A stretch of 64,000 nucleotides of DNA, from NCBI RefSeq assembly GCF_029407905.1, contig NC_073630.1, forward strand, positions 52,973,001 to 53,037,000. Direction: 5' to 3'. The translations under genes were made by a program, and so were the position numbers. Positions 23,652 to 35,483 of this stretch are shown here, in pieces (position 1 is the first letter of the stretch; each line of letters begins with the position of its first letter). This DNA comes from Bubalus kerabau. Taxonomy: Eukaryota; Chordata; Mammalia; Artiodactyla; Bovidae. The notes under the pieces were generated by a model. The model was not told where the DNA came from and made no database searches. It was given only the letters and a program-made list of their open reading frames with translations.

Positions 23652-25817
23652 AGATAACAAGACTGAGAGTGTGGCTCAGATCATGAACTCCTTATTGCAA
23701 AATTCAGACTTAAATTGAAGAAAGTAGGGAAAATCACTAGACCATTCAAGTATGACCAAAATCAAATACCTTAAGATTATACAGTAAAAGTGACAAATAG
23801 ATTCAAGGGATTAGATCTGACAGAGATAGTGCCTGAAGAACTATGGACAGATGTTCATGATATTGTACAGAAGGCAGTAATCAAGACCATCCACAAGGAA
23901 AAGAAATGCAAAATGATTGAGGAAGCCTTACAAATAGCTGAGGAAAGAAGAAAAAGAAAGGCAAAGGAGAAAAAGAAAGATACACCCATTTAAATTCAGA
24001 GTTCCAAAGAATAGCAATGAGAGATAAGAAAGCCTTTCCTCAGTGATCAATGCAAAGAAATAGAGAAAAATGATAGAAAGGGGAAGACTAGAGATTTCTT
24101 CAAGAAAATTAGAGATATCAAGGAACATTTCACACAAAGGTGGGCGCAATGCAGGAGAGAAATGGTATGGACCTAACAGAAGCTGAAGCTATTAAGAAGA
24201 CATGGCAGGAATGCACAGAATAACTGAACAAAAAAATCTTAATGGCCCAGATAACCACAATGGTGTGATCAGTCACCTAGAGCCAGACATTCTGGAGTAT
24301 GAGGTCAAGTGGTCCTTAGGAAGCATCACTACAAACAAAGCTAGTGGAGGTGATGGAATTCCAGTTGAGTTATTTCAAATCCTAAAAGATGATGCTGTGA
24401 AAGTGCTGCACTCAATATGCCAGCAAATTTGGAAAATTCAGCAGTGGCCACAGGACTGGAAAAGGTCAGTTTTCATTCCAATCCCAAAGAAAGGCAATGC
24501 CAAAGAATGTTCAAACTACTACACAATTGCACTCATCTCTCATGCTAGCAAAGTAATGCTCAAAATTCTCCAAGATGCACTTCAAAAGTACGTGAACTGA
24601 GAACTTCCAGATGAACAAGCTGGATTTAGAAAAGGCAGAGGAACCAGAGATCAAGTTGCCAACATCCTTTGGAGCATAGAAAAAGCAAGATAATTCCAGA
24701 AAAAACATCTACTTCTGCTTTATTGACTATGTCAAAGCTTTTGAACTGTGTGGATTGCAACACACTGTGGAAAATTCTTAAAGAGATGGGACTACCAGAC
24801 CACCTGACCTGCTTCCTGAGAAAACTGTATGTGGGTCAAGAAGCAACAGTTAGAACCAAACATTGACCAATGGTCTGGTTCAAAATTGGGAAAGGATTAT
24901 GTAAAGGCTATATATTGTCACCCTGCTTACTTAATTCATATGCAGAGTACACCATGTGATATACTGGGCTGTATGAATGAAGCACAAGCTGGAATCAAGA
25001 TTGCCAGTAGAAATATCAATAACCTCAGATATGCAGATGACACCACCCTTATGGCAGAAAGTGAAGAGGAACTAAAGAGCCTTTTGGTGAAAATGTAAGA
25101 GGAGCTTAAAAAAACCTGGCTTAAAAATCAACATTCAAAAAGTGAAATCATGGCATCTGGTCTCATCACTTCATGGCAAATAGATGGGGAAACAATGGAA
25201 ACAGTTGCACACCTTATTTTGAGGGCTCCAAAATCACTGCAGTTGGTGACTGCAGCCATTAAATTAAAAGACACTTGCTCCTTGGAAGAAAAGTTATGAC
25301 AAACCTATACAGCATATTAAAAAGCAGAGACATTACTTTGCCGACTAAGGTCCATATAGTCAAGGCTATGGTTTTTCCAGTAGTCATGTATGGATGTGAG
25401 AGTTAGACCACAAAGAAAACTGAGTGCTGAAGAATTGATGCTAATGTGATGTGGTGTTGGAGAAGAGTTTTGAGAATCCCTTTCACAGCAAAGAGATCAA
25501 ACCAGTCAATCCTAAAGGAAATCAGTTCTGAATATTCATTAGAGGGACTTATGCTCAAGCTGAAGCTCAATACTTTGGCCACCTGGTGGGAAGAACAGAC
25601 TCACTGGAAAAGACCCTGATGCTGGGAAAGATTGAAGGTAGGAGGAGAAGTGGACAACAGAGGATGAGATGGTTGGATGGTGTTACTCATTCATTGGACA
25701 TGAATTTGAGCATGCTCTGGGAGCTGGTGATTGACAGGGAAGCCTGGCCTGCTGCTATTCATGGGGTCACAAAGAATGGGAGATGACTGAGTGACTGAAC
25801 TCAACTGAATTGAACCT
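23652..25817 (+). mobile_element. BovB (RTE) LINE, 5'-truncated, decayed
   Basis: This begins in the C-terminal part of the endonuclease domain (gtggctcagatcatgaactc, the SDH region) and continues through linker, reverse transcriptase and C-terminus to the (actga)-type tail at about 25795-25812. A 132-codon frame (24202-24600) covers the RT start and includes the 'WPQDWKRSVFIPIPKKGN' segment; another (24829-25098) keeps LRYADDTTLMAES with the YADD catalytic motif. Stops and frameshifts separate them, so no functional protein is made. It pairs with the inverted BovB at 26065. Confidence 0.95.
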
Positions 25818-26064
25818 AATTCCATGAGCACTTTAAAAACAGAAAAAATGGAGTGATTTGAATTACTAGAAGAACACTATGCATCACTTTTGGCTCAAAG
25901 ACCATGAGGAAAACATTGATGAGGTATGAAGAAAGCTTCAAAAAGTTGAAAGCTGTCCCCATGTTGATCATCAACAAGGAAATCAGGTCCTCTGTTTTCC
26001 AACCCAAGGAAATCTGATAAATTTAAAAGTGCTTCTACCCTATGGTCTCCAGATAAGAACTCAA

Positions 26065-28167
26065 TTCAGTTCAGTTCAGTCACAGTAAGGAGGGCAATCT
26101 GCTTTATTAATTCTACCAATTTAATGTTTATCTCATCACAAACACTTTTTGCCAGAAGGGTGGTGTCATCTGCATATCTGAGGTTATTGATATTTCTCCT
26201 GGAAATCTTGATTCCAGCTTGTGCTTCATCCAGCCAAGCGTTTCTCATGATGTACTCTGTATATAAATTAAATAAGCAGGGTGACAATATACAGCCTTGA
26301 TATACTCCTTTTCCTCTTTGGAACCAGTCTGTTGTTCCATGTCCAGTTCTAACTGTTGCTTCCTGACCTGCATATAGGTTTCTCAAGAGACAGGTGAGGT
26401 GGTCTGGTATTGCCAACTCTTTCAGAACTTTCCACAATTTATTGTGATCCACACAGTCAAAGACTGGGCATAGTCAATAAACAGAAATAGATGTTTTTCT
26501 GGAACTCTCTTGCTTTTTCCATGATCCAGCAGATGTTGGCAGTTTAATCTCTGATTCCTCTGCCTTTTCTAAAACCAGCTTGAACATCTGGAAGTTCACA
26601 GTTCACATATTGCTGAAGAGAGAATTTTGAGCATTACTTTACTAGCATGTGAGATGAGGGCAATTGTGCAGTAGTTGGAGCATTCTTTGGCATTGCCTTT
26701 CTTTGGGATTGGAATGAAAACTGACCTTTTCCAGTTCTGTGGCCACTTCTGAGTTTTCCAAATTTGCTGGCATATTGAGTGCAGCACTTTCACAGCGTCA
26801 TCTTTCAGGATTGAAATAGCTCAACTGGAATTCCATCACCTCCACTAGCTTTGTTCGTAGTGATGCTTTCTAAGGCCCACTTGACTTCACATTCCAGGAT
26901 GTCTGACTCTAGGTGAGTGATCACACCATTGTGGTTATCTGGGTCATGAAAATCTTTTTTGTACAATTCTTCTGTTTATTCTTACCACCTCTTCTTAATA
27001 GCTTCTGCTTCTGTTAGGTCCATACTATTTCTGTCCTTTATCGAGCCCATCTTTGCATGAAATGTTCCCTTGGTATCTCTAATTTTCTTGAAGAGATCTC
27101 TAGTCTTTCCCATTTTGTTGTTTTCCTCTATTTCTTTGCATTGATCGCTGAGGAAGGATTTCTCTTCTCTCCTTGCTATTCTTTGGAACTCTGCATTCAG
27201 ATGCTTATATTTTTCCTTTTCTCCTTTGCTTTTTGCTTCTCTTCTTTTCACAGCTATTTGTAAGGCCTCCCCAGACAGCCATTTTGGTTTTTTGCATTTC
27301 TTTTCCATGGGAATGGTATTGATCCCTGTCTCCTGTAAAATGTCACAAACCTCCATCCATAGTTCATCATGCACTCTATCTATCAGATGTAGTCTTTTAA
27401 ATCTATTTCTCACTTCCACTGTATAATCATAAGGGATTTGATGTAGGTCATACCTGAATGGTCTAGTAGTTTTCCCTACTTTCTTCAATTTCAGTCTGAA
27501 TTTGGCAATAAGGAGTTCATGATCTGAGCCATAGTCAGCTCCCAATCTTGTTTTTGCTGACTGTATAGAGCTTTTCCATCTTTGGCTGCAAAAAATATAA
27601 TCAATCTCATTTCAGTGTTGACCATCTTGTGATGTCCATGTTTAGAGTCTTCTCTTGTGTTGTTGGAAGAGGGTGTTTTCTATGACAAGTGCATATTCTT
27701 GGCAAAACTCTATTAGCCTTTGCCCTGCTTCATTCTGTATTCCAAGGCCAGATTTGCCTGTTAACCCAGGTGTTTCTTGATTTCCTACTTTTGCATTCCA
27801 ATCCTCTATAATGAAAAGGACAACTTATGGAGTGTTAGTTCTAAAAGGTTTTGTAGATCTTCATAGAACTGTTCAACTTCAGCTTCTTCGTTGTTACTGT
27901 TTGGGGCATAGGCTTGGATTACCGTGATATTGAATGGCTTGTCTTGGAAATGAACAGAGATCATTCTGTCGTTTTTGAGATTGCATCCAAATACTGCATT
28001 TTGAACTCTTTTGTTGACCATGATGGCTCCTCCATTTCTTCTAAGGGATTCCTGCCCACAGTCGTAGATATAATTCCACCCATTCCAGTCCATTTTAATT
28101 CACTGATTCCTAAAATGTCGATGACAGGAACCTGGAATATTAGGTCCATGAATCAAAGCAAATTAGA
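26065..28167 (-). mobile_element. BovB (RTE) LINE with endonuclease and RT, 3' internal deletion
   Basis: A perfect TSD AGATAAGAACTCAA (26051-26064 and 28168-28181) makes the ends exact. On the minus strand the copy covers the APE-type endonuclease (28165-27550, e.g. the frame 27806-28093 with NDRMISVHFQDKPFNITVIQ), the SDH-containing frame of 187 codons (26982-27545), and the RT with a frame ending in LRYADDTTLLAKS (26066-26452). About 0.7 kb between the post-YADD region and the (ctgaa)n tail is absent and replaced by 70 foreign bases (26077-26146). Frame changes make it non-functional. Confidence 0.95.
26077..26146 (-). other. 70-base templated-looking insertion copied from 38931-39000
   Basis: These 70 bases are identical to the reverse complement of 38931-39000, with no mismatch when compared by eye block by block. 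They do not belong to BovB. They sit between the BovB tail and the post-YADD region. CAGTC at one end and CACT at the other are shared by donor and expected BovB sequence. Confidence 0.9.
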
Positions 28168-28344
28168 AGATAAGAACTCAACCTCCCCTAAATCTGGATG
28201 ACAGTATTAATGGCATCTTGATGTAAGATCCTGAGCAGAGAATCCAGTTGAACAAGCCAAGAGTCACTGTGGCACAATAAATGGATATTCTTTTAACTTG
28301 CTGAATTTGTAGAAATTTGCTATTCAGTAGTATTGAACTAATAC

Positions 28345-30985
28345 AATAACAAACCAAAATGTAAGAGTAAATCCAGTTTCACTTATGCATCTATATGCAA
28401 AAGTTTTAATTAAACCAATAACAAACTTAATCCAGCAATTAAAAAGAATTCATGACCTAAAGATTTTATTTCAAGAGTATGACGACAACATCAAAATTTA
28501 ACTCACCTCTGGAAATGTGTGCAATATATAGAGGAAGAAAAAAGAATTTAAGAGAAGAAAGGTAATTTTGTGTTATTTACATTTACTGACATTTACAGTC
28601 AGCAATCTGTCCTTTAGGATTACTTTGGTGACAAGTTTGTTGAATGGAATTGGCTTGAAGAAAAAAACTGGTGACAATAAAACTGATTTTCAGTTTAACC
28701 ATTGATTTTGAGCTGAGTTTCAAATAATTTCACATTTCATTTTGTTCTGTGTTGACTTCACTCACATAATTTATGTGCTTTTAAGTGACAAGGGATTTTA
28801 ATTTTAGTTAAAATAATATTCCTTGATTACTCAATCAGAATCATTTACTATATATTTTTGTTGTTATTTCACACTATGATGCTTTTTCCTCTGCTGCTAC
28901 ATTTATAAACCTTCCCTATTTGTTGGCATTCTATTAATTGCCTCCACTACTGGAATGAAAGTTCTTTGAAGGGAGATCAGGTTTTTGTTTTGGTTTTGTT
29001 TGGTTGATTTGTTGTTGTTGTTGATGATGATGTGTTTTTTTTTACATTTTTCAACAATGTAATTGAAAATGTACATAGTTCATCATGATATCTGATAATA
29101 TTTATTGTTAGAAATAAATAATGGTAATTGCCTTTTTGAATAGTAGTAAAATTTAAATAGATAAATATATGTTAATGTCTAACAAGAAGAATATTCAAAT
29201 TCTGGCTATCATAATTATAATTTGCATTGTTTATTGTGTCCCTAAATTCTCACTATATTTTTTTATCTTCATATTATGGCAGATACACCCTTTGTGGGCA
29301 TTGAACATGAAGTAGAAGTAAAATATACACATAAATTATTGAAACGCCTGTTTTTCTTGGTGGATGAAATATAACTGGAGTTAGATTTGTGTCCCCTCTT
29401 GCTCATTTTACCAGTTTATTTTGTGCAGAAGACAGTAGCTGTGATAACTCCCACAGGTTTCAGCATAATCTCTCACAAAGGAAACTACATTATTTATACA
29501 AAAGTCTAGACAGTTTAACAAACCTCCTGAGTCATGACGTAGCCATCTAAGCATACTCTGGATATCCAAAACATTTCCTAATCTAGCTGATATCTTTGTA
29601 GACCTGTAAATCATTCTCAAAATATAAGTCCTCCTAGGGTGTGAATCTTTAATTCAAACTTGCCAGATAAAAATGATTTCTCCATTTTGTTAGAAATTTT
29701 TCAAATGCCTGACTCTAAAGAAGTAAATTGTTTTCCTGACTGACCAGCTTGGTGGAGATATCTTTAAATATATGCTGGTTTTGAAAGAACTTTCAGGATA
29801 CCTCTTTATCACATTGTTCTTTATTGCTTTGATTTTATTATATATGATTAAGGCAAAATATTTGGTATCCCAGTTAAGAAGCTCTAAAAGCAAATGCAGG
29901 AAAGAGAGTACAAATTCTGCATTAAATGTATCTCAAAATGGAAAATCATTTGTTTAAATAAAGTAGAACCAGGATCACTAATTGATGCACCTTTACTCCC
30001 TAAAGCTTCATGAATTGACTGCTGTGTATGTATATAATAATTAAAATGTGTTGACAACAATTTAGTTAGTATCTGCTGAAATTGTCAACCACTATTCAAA
30101 ATAAAAATTAAAATGAAATCAGTCAGACATACTATTATATGTCATTATAATTTTCAGTATCTGGATAAAAAGCAATTGCTAATATATGTTTATTTCCATC
30201 CTCAGAATTAACAAGGTCATGAATGATGGTTTCTTGTGCTTTCTTTCTATTTCCTAATAGATTAATGGCATGCTGATGTAACTCACCATTTCTCTGTTTC
30301 TTTCTGCAAAACTGATCACATAATGGCTATCCAGGTTGATTGTACCATAGCTCTTCTCATTCTAATCATGCCAGGTATTTCAGTCATATTCTAAGAACTA
30401 GACAAGCATATAGTTAGACAGAAGCTCTTTGCAAAAAGCATATGTGTCTGCTTTAACTTATAATTTTTCATCTTTTCTTGTTATTTGAGGAATTCCTACC
30501 CCCACCCCCACTGAGAGAAAATAAAATAAAATAACTGGCTCAGAATCAGTGCAACTCCTAGCCAGCATGCAAAAAGACTTTAGCTAGTATCTGAAGTTTC
30601 ATTTTGGCTCATAAAGTACTTATATCTAAACTTACATACAAATTGTAGAATTATAAAACAGTTTGAGAATTAATATTTGAAATACTTATCACAGCCCTGT
30701 GCTGTGCAAGCAGTTAGTGCTACTTTTGTTAAATTAATGCATTAATTGTTCTCTAATATGGGAAATCTCAAGAGGTTCATACATTTTCAGTGCTATAATT
30801 TGGCATATTTTAAATGACAAAATATATTCAATGAAAGAAACAAAATATGTGCCAATTATACAGATGATACTGCTCAAATGAGCAAATATGAGTTCAGGAC
30901 ATGTGACCATGTGTGTGTGTGTGTGTACGTTATGTTCCAGTATGTGCTCATGAGACAAAGTTGAACAATACTTTGACCCTGTGAA
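28345..30985. other. Unique A+T-rich DNA
   Basis: About 2.6 kb with no recognisable gene. A weak L2-like 3' end occurs near 28930-28990, and (gtt)n/(gat)n simple sequence at about 29008-29032. A 70-codon minus frame at 29408-29620 has no family resemblance. A (GT)n run sits at 30911-30927. Confidence 0.5.
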
Positions 30986-30987
30986 GC

Positions 30988-31192
30988 TGGTGGTTTAGTT
31001 GCTAATAGTGTCCGACTTCTGTGACCCCATGGACTATACCCACCAGGCTCCTCTGACATGGAATTTCCCAAGCAGGAATACTGGAGTGGGTTACCATTTC
31101 CTTCTCCAGGGGATCTTCCTGACCCAGGAATTGAAGCTGAGTCTCCTGCACTGCAGGCAGATTCTGTACTGACTAAGCCACCAGGGAAGCCC
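30988..31192 (-). mobile_element. Bov-tA SINE
   Basis: Complete reverse copy: tail side gtttagttgctaatagtgtc, body ctggagtgggttaccatttc, head aagccaccagggaagccc. No clear TSD was found. Confidence 0.9.
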
Positions 31193-31317
31193 AATGGAAA
31201 AACTAGACAAAACTAATAAATTCTATATAAGATAAATCTTAAGGAGGTGTTATATTCAGCAACTCAGGGAAGTGGAGAGAAAAGACATACATATAACCTG
31301 AGGGTTAATGAAAGGCA

Positions 31318-31593
31318 CGGAGAAGGCAATGGCACCCCACTCCAGTACTCTTGCCTGGAAAATCCCATGGACGGAGGAGCCTGGTAGGCTGCGGTCTATG
31401 GGGTCGCTAGGAGTCGGATAGGACTGAGCAACTTCACTTCCACTTTTCACTTTCATGCATTGGAGAAGGAAATGGCAACCCACTCCAATGTTCTTGCCTG
31501 GAGAATCCCAGGGACGGGGAAGCCTGGTGGGCTGCCATCTATGGGGTCTCACAGAGTCGGACATGACTGAAGTGACTTAGCAGTAGTAGCAGC
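31318..31593 (+). mobile_element. BOV-A2 dimeric SINE with 11-bp TSD
   Basis: Both monomers, the linker ttcacttccacttttcactt and a short cagtagtagcagc tail. AATGAAAGGCA at 31307-31317 and 31594-31604 is a perfect TSD. Confidence 0.95.
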
Positions 31594-31774
31594 AATGAAA
31601 GGCATTCTAGACAACTGATCCAAAACCTGAATGGTGAAGGACAGCACAAAAATTTGGGATCAAAACCTTAAGCTGAGAAAATATTAGAACCAAGATCTTA
31701 GTAATAATAATGATGATGTCAATGATAACAATAAATTATAATTAACAGTAGGTAAAACAAATTGATAGTGGTTT

Positions 31775-31920
31775 TCAAGCCTTTTAATTATTCATCTTCA
31801 CAGTACAGTTACCATTATAATCACCTCTGTTTTATAATATAAGATGACTGAGTAAAAGAAGGGCTCACAAACAGCACAAAAATACCCAGCTAACAAGTTG
31901 TGAAGCCAGGTCATGAAATC
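31775..31920 (-). mobile_element. MIR-like fragment
   Basis: Reverse MIR order: cttttaattattcatcttca, ctgttttataatataagatg, then cagctaacaagttgtgaagc. Old and weak. Confidence 0.5.
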
Positions 31921-31984
31921 AAAAACTCATAAAATGCTATAGCTTATAAATTAAACTTTAAGCAATGATATACTACCACTCTTC

Positions 31985-33200
31985 TGGTAATATATATCTG
32001 TAAACAATTTTTATTGAGGTAAGATACACATAACATAGAATTGTCTGCTTTAACCATTTTAGTATATATACTTGAATAGGATTTAGTAGGTTCACAGTGT
32101 TGGGCAAACATCACCAGTATCTAGTTCCACAACATTTTCTTCTTCCCAAAAGGAAAGTCTGTGCCCATTAAGCAGTCATTTACAATTTCCCCATTAGTCC
32201 TATCTTTTCCTGTGCTTCAGCCATAATTGTTTTTCTGTATTCTTGTTTTGAACTCATTCTCCCATTAAGTTGTTTGTCTCACTCTTATTGATTAAAGACA
32301 TATTGGCACTCTTTTCTCAAGTTTTGTTTTTCCACAGTGACTGTGTTTTATTTTTGATTTCTAACCATATTTGATGTTTATTCAAGTCTAGATAAAGTTT
32401 TTGAAGTTAATACTTTGAGATAGTATTCCATTGATTTTCACTGATACTGTTGGTGGAAGTAGTCAGACCTTTGTTCCTTTGAGGATTATATGTACTTATT
32501 CCCTAATTCATTTAAGGTCTTCTCTCTCCATAATGTAGTTACGTTAGGATGACTCTAGTTGAGGAATTACTAATACAGTAATTTACCCTGCATAAGACTC
32601 ATGAAATTTCCAGAACCTGAGAAGGTTTATATGAAATTAATTTGATGTTTTCTCATCCATTACATCTTTATGTCTAGCTTATTCACCATCTTATTCTGGT
32701 TTTCCTAGTGTATAAATTCTGAAATCTTTTATTTTATTCTCAAATCTCTTGACTTCATTTTAATTTTATCTCCATTTTTCTCTATGCTATATTCTGAGTA
32801 ATTCTATGAAAATCTGTATTCTAGTTCATTCATTCTTTCCTCATGGTGTTTATTCTATTTATCTCATCTGTGAGCGAACTATAGAAATGATCCCTAAAAG
32901 TATAGTCTTTATTTATTTATTCTGTGAGCTCTTTTATAATTTCTAGAATTTTAATTTTGTTACTTTTCCAGATCAAAATCAGCATTTTTATATCTTTATT
33001 TTACCTACTTGAACTTTCACTTTTATTATTAAAACATATTAATTTGTTTGATATGCATATTTTTTATACTCTATGTCTGATTCTTTTGTTTGTGTATATT
33101 CTACTAATTCTTGATCACATTAGGCTGTTCCTTTGGTTATTTTATTTTCTTGAAAACAAAATTTATAAGAATCTTAATCACTATTGCATTACATTATTCA
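31985..33200. mobile_element. Old L1 (L1M-type) 3' region fragments
   Basis: The block ttttattgaggtaagataca, atgggcaaacatcaccag-type wording (about 32103-32120) and aaaggaaagtctgtgcccat matches an ancient L1M 3' region. Downstream wording around 32925-33160 (ttataatttctagaatttta, tctatgtctgattcttttgt) also resembles it. The strand relative to the element is not certain. The 98-codon plus frame (32924-33220) is a leucine/isoleucine-rich read of this T-rich DNA. Confidence 0.45.
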
Positions 33201-33878
33201 GAAAACTTGGAGGGGTATGATAACATGTGTTGCTGTAATGTTTTACATACAAATATTATAGCTGTGTTTAATTATACAATGTATCTGGAGTATTAACAAT
33301 ACAGAAATTCTAAACAAAATTTCTATTTTAGATATTTTGGATTCTGTAGGAAATATGATTTCTGATCTCAAACTTGCTTCAGGCCAAACTAGAGGTTATA
33401 AATCATCAAACTCCCTCAATTGTCAAGTTTAATCATTGTGTTGGGACTGCTGTTTTCCCCCAGTTGTATATTTTATTGAGTGTTGATATCTTGGGATCAT
33501 GACTTATATTGAGGGGCTCTTAGTTTGACTCTATCAGTGTGAGGATTTTTATTATCTTTACACTTGTTAGATTAAAAGCATAGGCCTAATACCTTCTAGA
33601 TTTGCAACTTTCTTCATAGCAATTGTGGCTTTTCTGTGGGCTTTCCTCTTTTAATTTTTGCTTTCTTCTAGATTTATTTTTTTTAATTTAACTTATTTTA
33701 ACTTTTAAAATTTTCTTGATAACTAAGCTATGCACTTAAAGATTTTTAAAAAACTATTCAGCATGTTGAGGGAGAATAGTCAGTGTGCCATATTAACAGA
33801 AATAGGAGTTCTATCCTATTTTTTTTTCATTTTAATTAGTCTTTAAGAAATAATGTACAAAAAAAAAAAAAGTTGAAG
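33201..33878. other. Unique or too-decayed DNA
   Basis: Possibly a continuation of the old L1 region (33340-33620), but I cannot support a family. It ends in an A run (33860-33871). Confidence 0.4.
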
Positions 33879-33889
33879 AGAGGTAACAG

Positions 33890-34092
33890 TTGGATTGTGT
33901 TAGTCACTCGGTCTTTGTGACCCCATGGACTGTAGCCTGCCAGGCTTCTCTGTCCATGGAATTCTCCAGGCAAGAATACTGGAGTGGATTGCCATTCCCT
34001 TCTCCAGAGGAACTTCCCAACTCAGGGATTGAATCCTGGTCTCCTGCCTCACAGGCAGATTCTTTACTGTTGGAGCTACAGCGACGTCTCCA
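33890..34092 (-). mobile_element. Bov-tA SINE with 11-bp TSD
   Basis: Reverse copy with TSD AGAGGTAACAG at 33879-33889 and 34093-34103. The head end is altered (ggagctacagcgacgtctcc). The downstream TSD abuts the next SINE. Confidence 0.9.
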
Positions 34093-34103
34093 AGAGGTAA
34101 CAG

Positions 34104-34360
34104 CTGCTGCTGCTGCTAAGTCACATCAGTCTTGTCCGACTCTGTGTGACCTCAGAGACGGCAGCCCACCAGGCTCCGCCATCCCTGGGATTCTCCAGGC
34201 AAGAACACTGGAGTGGGTTGCCATTTCCTTCTCCAATGCATGAAAGTGAAAGGGAAGTCGCTCAGTCGTGTCCGACTCTTCGCGACCCCATGGACTGCAG
34301 CCTACCAGGCTCCTCCATCCATGGGATTTGCCAGGCAAAAGTACTGGAGTGGGGTGCCAG
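34104..34360 (-). mobile_element. BOV-A2 SINE, slightly 5'-truncated
   Basis: Two reverse monomers with the tail complement (ctg)n at 34104-34117. The final attgccttctcc of the consensus is missing (gtgccagctatgg instead). It landed precisely next to the TSD of the Bov-tA. Confidence 0.9.
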
Positions 34361-34949
34361 CTATGGTGATGTAAATCCTTAACAGGCATTGAATATCTCA
34401 GATTTTACTTATTTTTTTTTCTGGTTAAAATTAATGGCATTGATTTATTTTACAATCAGGAAATTATCTGTATTTGAAATAAATCTATAGTAATGGAACT
34501 ATATGAGGTACATTTTTAATTATCCAAAAAGAATAATTTATAAATAATCTCCAGATGCTTTTGCTGGGTACAATTTATCCTTGGGAATTTGTTCATTCCT
34601 GCCTTTGCCTGGCTGTACAGAGTTTTTCTATTATATGCTGTACTCTATTTCTTTGGCTCCTACTCAGATTCTCCCTCTTTGCCTACCACTTTCAATTTAT
34701 GACTTATTCAGGTTTATCCTTTTTAATTTGGCTGCTCCCCAAGTAATTGCCTTCTGGGGCACATACTTCTCAACCTGCTCAACAGTTCTTAAAAAATTAT
34801 GCTTTACTTTCTCATCTAGCTCTGACTAGATAGAAAACTCAATTTTTCTACTTCCTCAAAACATGAGTCACTCTGGTTCCTTGGGGAATAATGCATTTAA
34901 ATTATGCATTTATTTAATATGGTTAATTGGAATGAGAGGCAGTTCTGGT
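34361..34949. other. Unique DNA
   Basis: Nothing named. Frames at 34555-34829 are cysteine/leucine-rich and have no recognisable domain. Confidence 0.4.
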
Positions 34950-35155
34950 TAGCAGACTCTTTTATTATTGGACTCACATTGAACCATCTGGGTGTGAATC
35001 CTCCTTTTCCATTAACTAATTAACGGTGTAACATTAGATTTAAAGTTTTTTATTTGACAAAAACTATAATAAAAATAGTACTTAACCAATAAGATTGTTT
35101 GATTAAATGAGAAAAAAATATTAAAGCTTAGTACAGTGCCCTATGTCTTTAGACA
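34950..35155 (+). mobile_element. MIR SINE
   Basis: MIR order on the plus strand: ggactcacattgaaccatct, gggtgtgaatcctccttttc, gtgtaacattagatttaaag, ataataaaaatagtacttaa, cttagtacagtgccctatgt. Well covered for an element of this age. Confidence 0.75.
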
Positions 35156-35483
35156 TATACTCATAAATGTGCATAAACACACATATGTGTAGACATAAAT
35201 ATAGATACAATGTGAGTTATTTTAGAAAAATGTATCTGGGGATATTTAGAGAAGGAAAAGTATTAGAAAGATATTTACATGATTTTTTTTCAATTTCTTT
35301 ACATCACATGATAATAATTTAACCTGCCTGGAACATGTTCTTGCTCCTTTCCACCCAAATCTTCATTCCAGTTCAATAAGCCATTTTAGTAATTGTAATT
35401 CCCACTAATATCTACCTATTGCAAAATAACATAATAGTACTAATTATATTATTTGATCTCTTATAAATGGGTATAGAAAGAAA
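35156..35483. other. Unique A+T-rich DNA
   Basis: Possible weak L2 wording at 35330-35385. No gene seen. Confidence 0.4.

Larger units (their letters stand above)
23528..28344 (+). mobile_element. MLT1-like LTR split by two BovB insertions
   Basis: Three collinear pieces of one old LTR: 23528-23651 (tgtggtaggtagaattctaa ... agagattttgcagagaaaac), 25818-26064 (including caacaaggaaatcaggtcct and ctccagataagaactcaa), and 28182-28344 (atcctgagcagagaatccag, the end attgaactaatac). They read in the order of an MLT1 LTR. The first break seems to have lost some tens of LTR bases. The second has a perfect 14-bp TSD. Confidence 0.75.

Noticed and set aside
23641..25840. CTTTAAAA on both sides of BovB(+) as a TSD
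   Set aside because: The two occurrences map to different places in the MLT1-like LTR, so the match is probably coincidental and part of the LTR seems deleted.
23652..28167. Reverse-transcriptase frames with YADD and an endonuclease as a novel defence or retron-like system
   Set aside because: They are decayed ORF2 pieces of BovB (RTE) retrotransposons with TSDs and typical tails, in a mammalian genome.
32924..33220. 98-codon hydrophobic plus frame as a small membrane protein
   Set aside because: Leu/Ile/Phe richness comes from T-rich DNA that resembles an old L1M 3' region.
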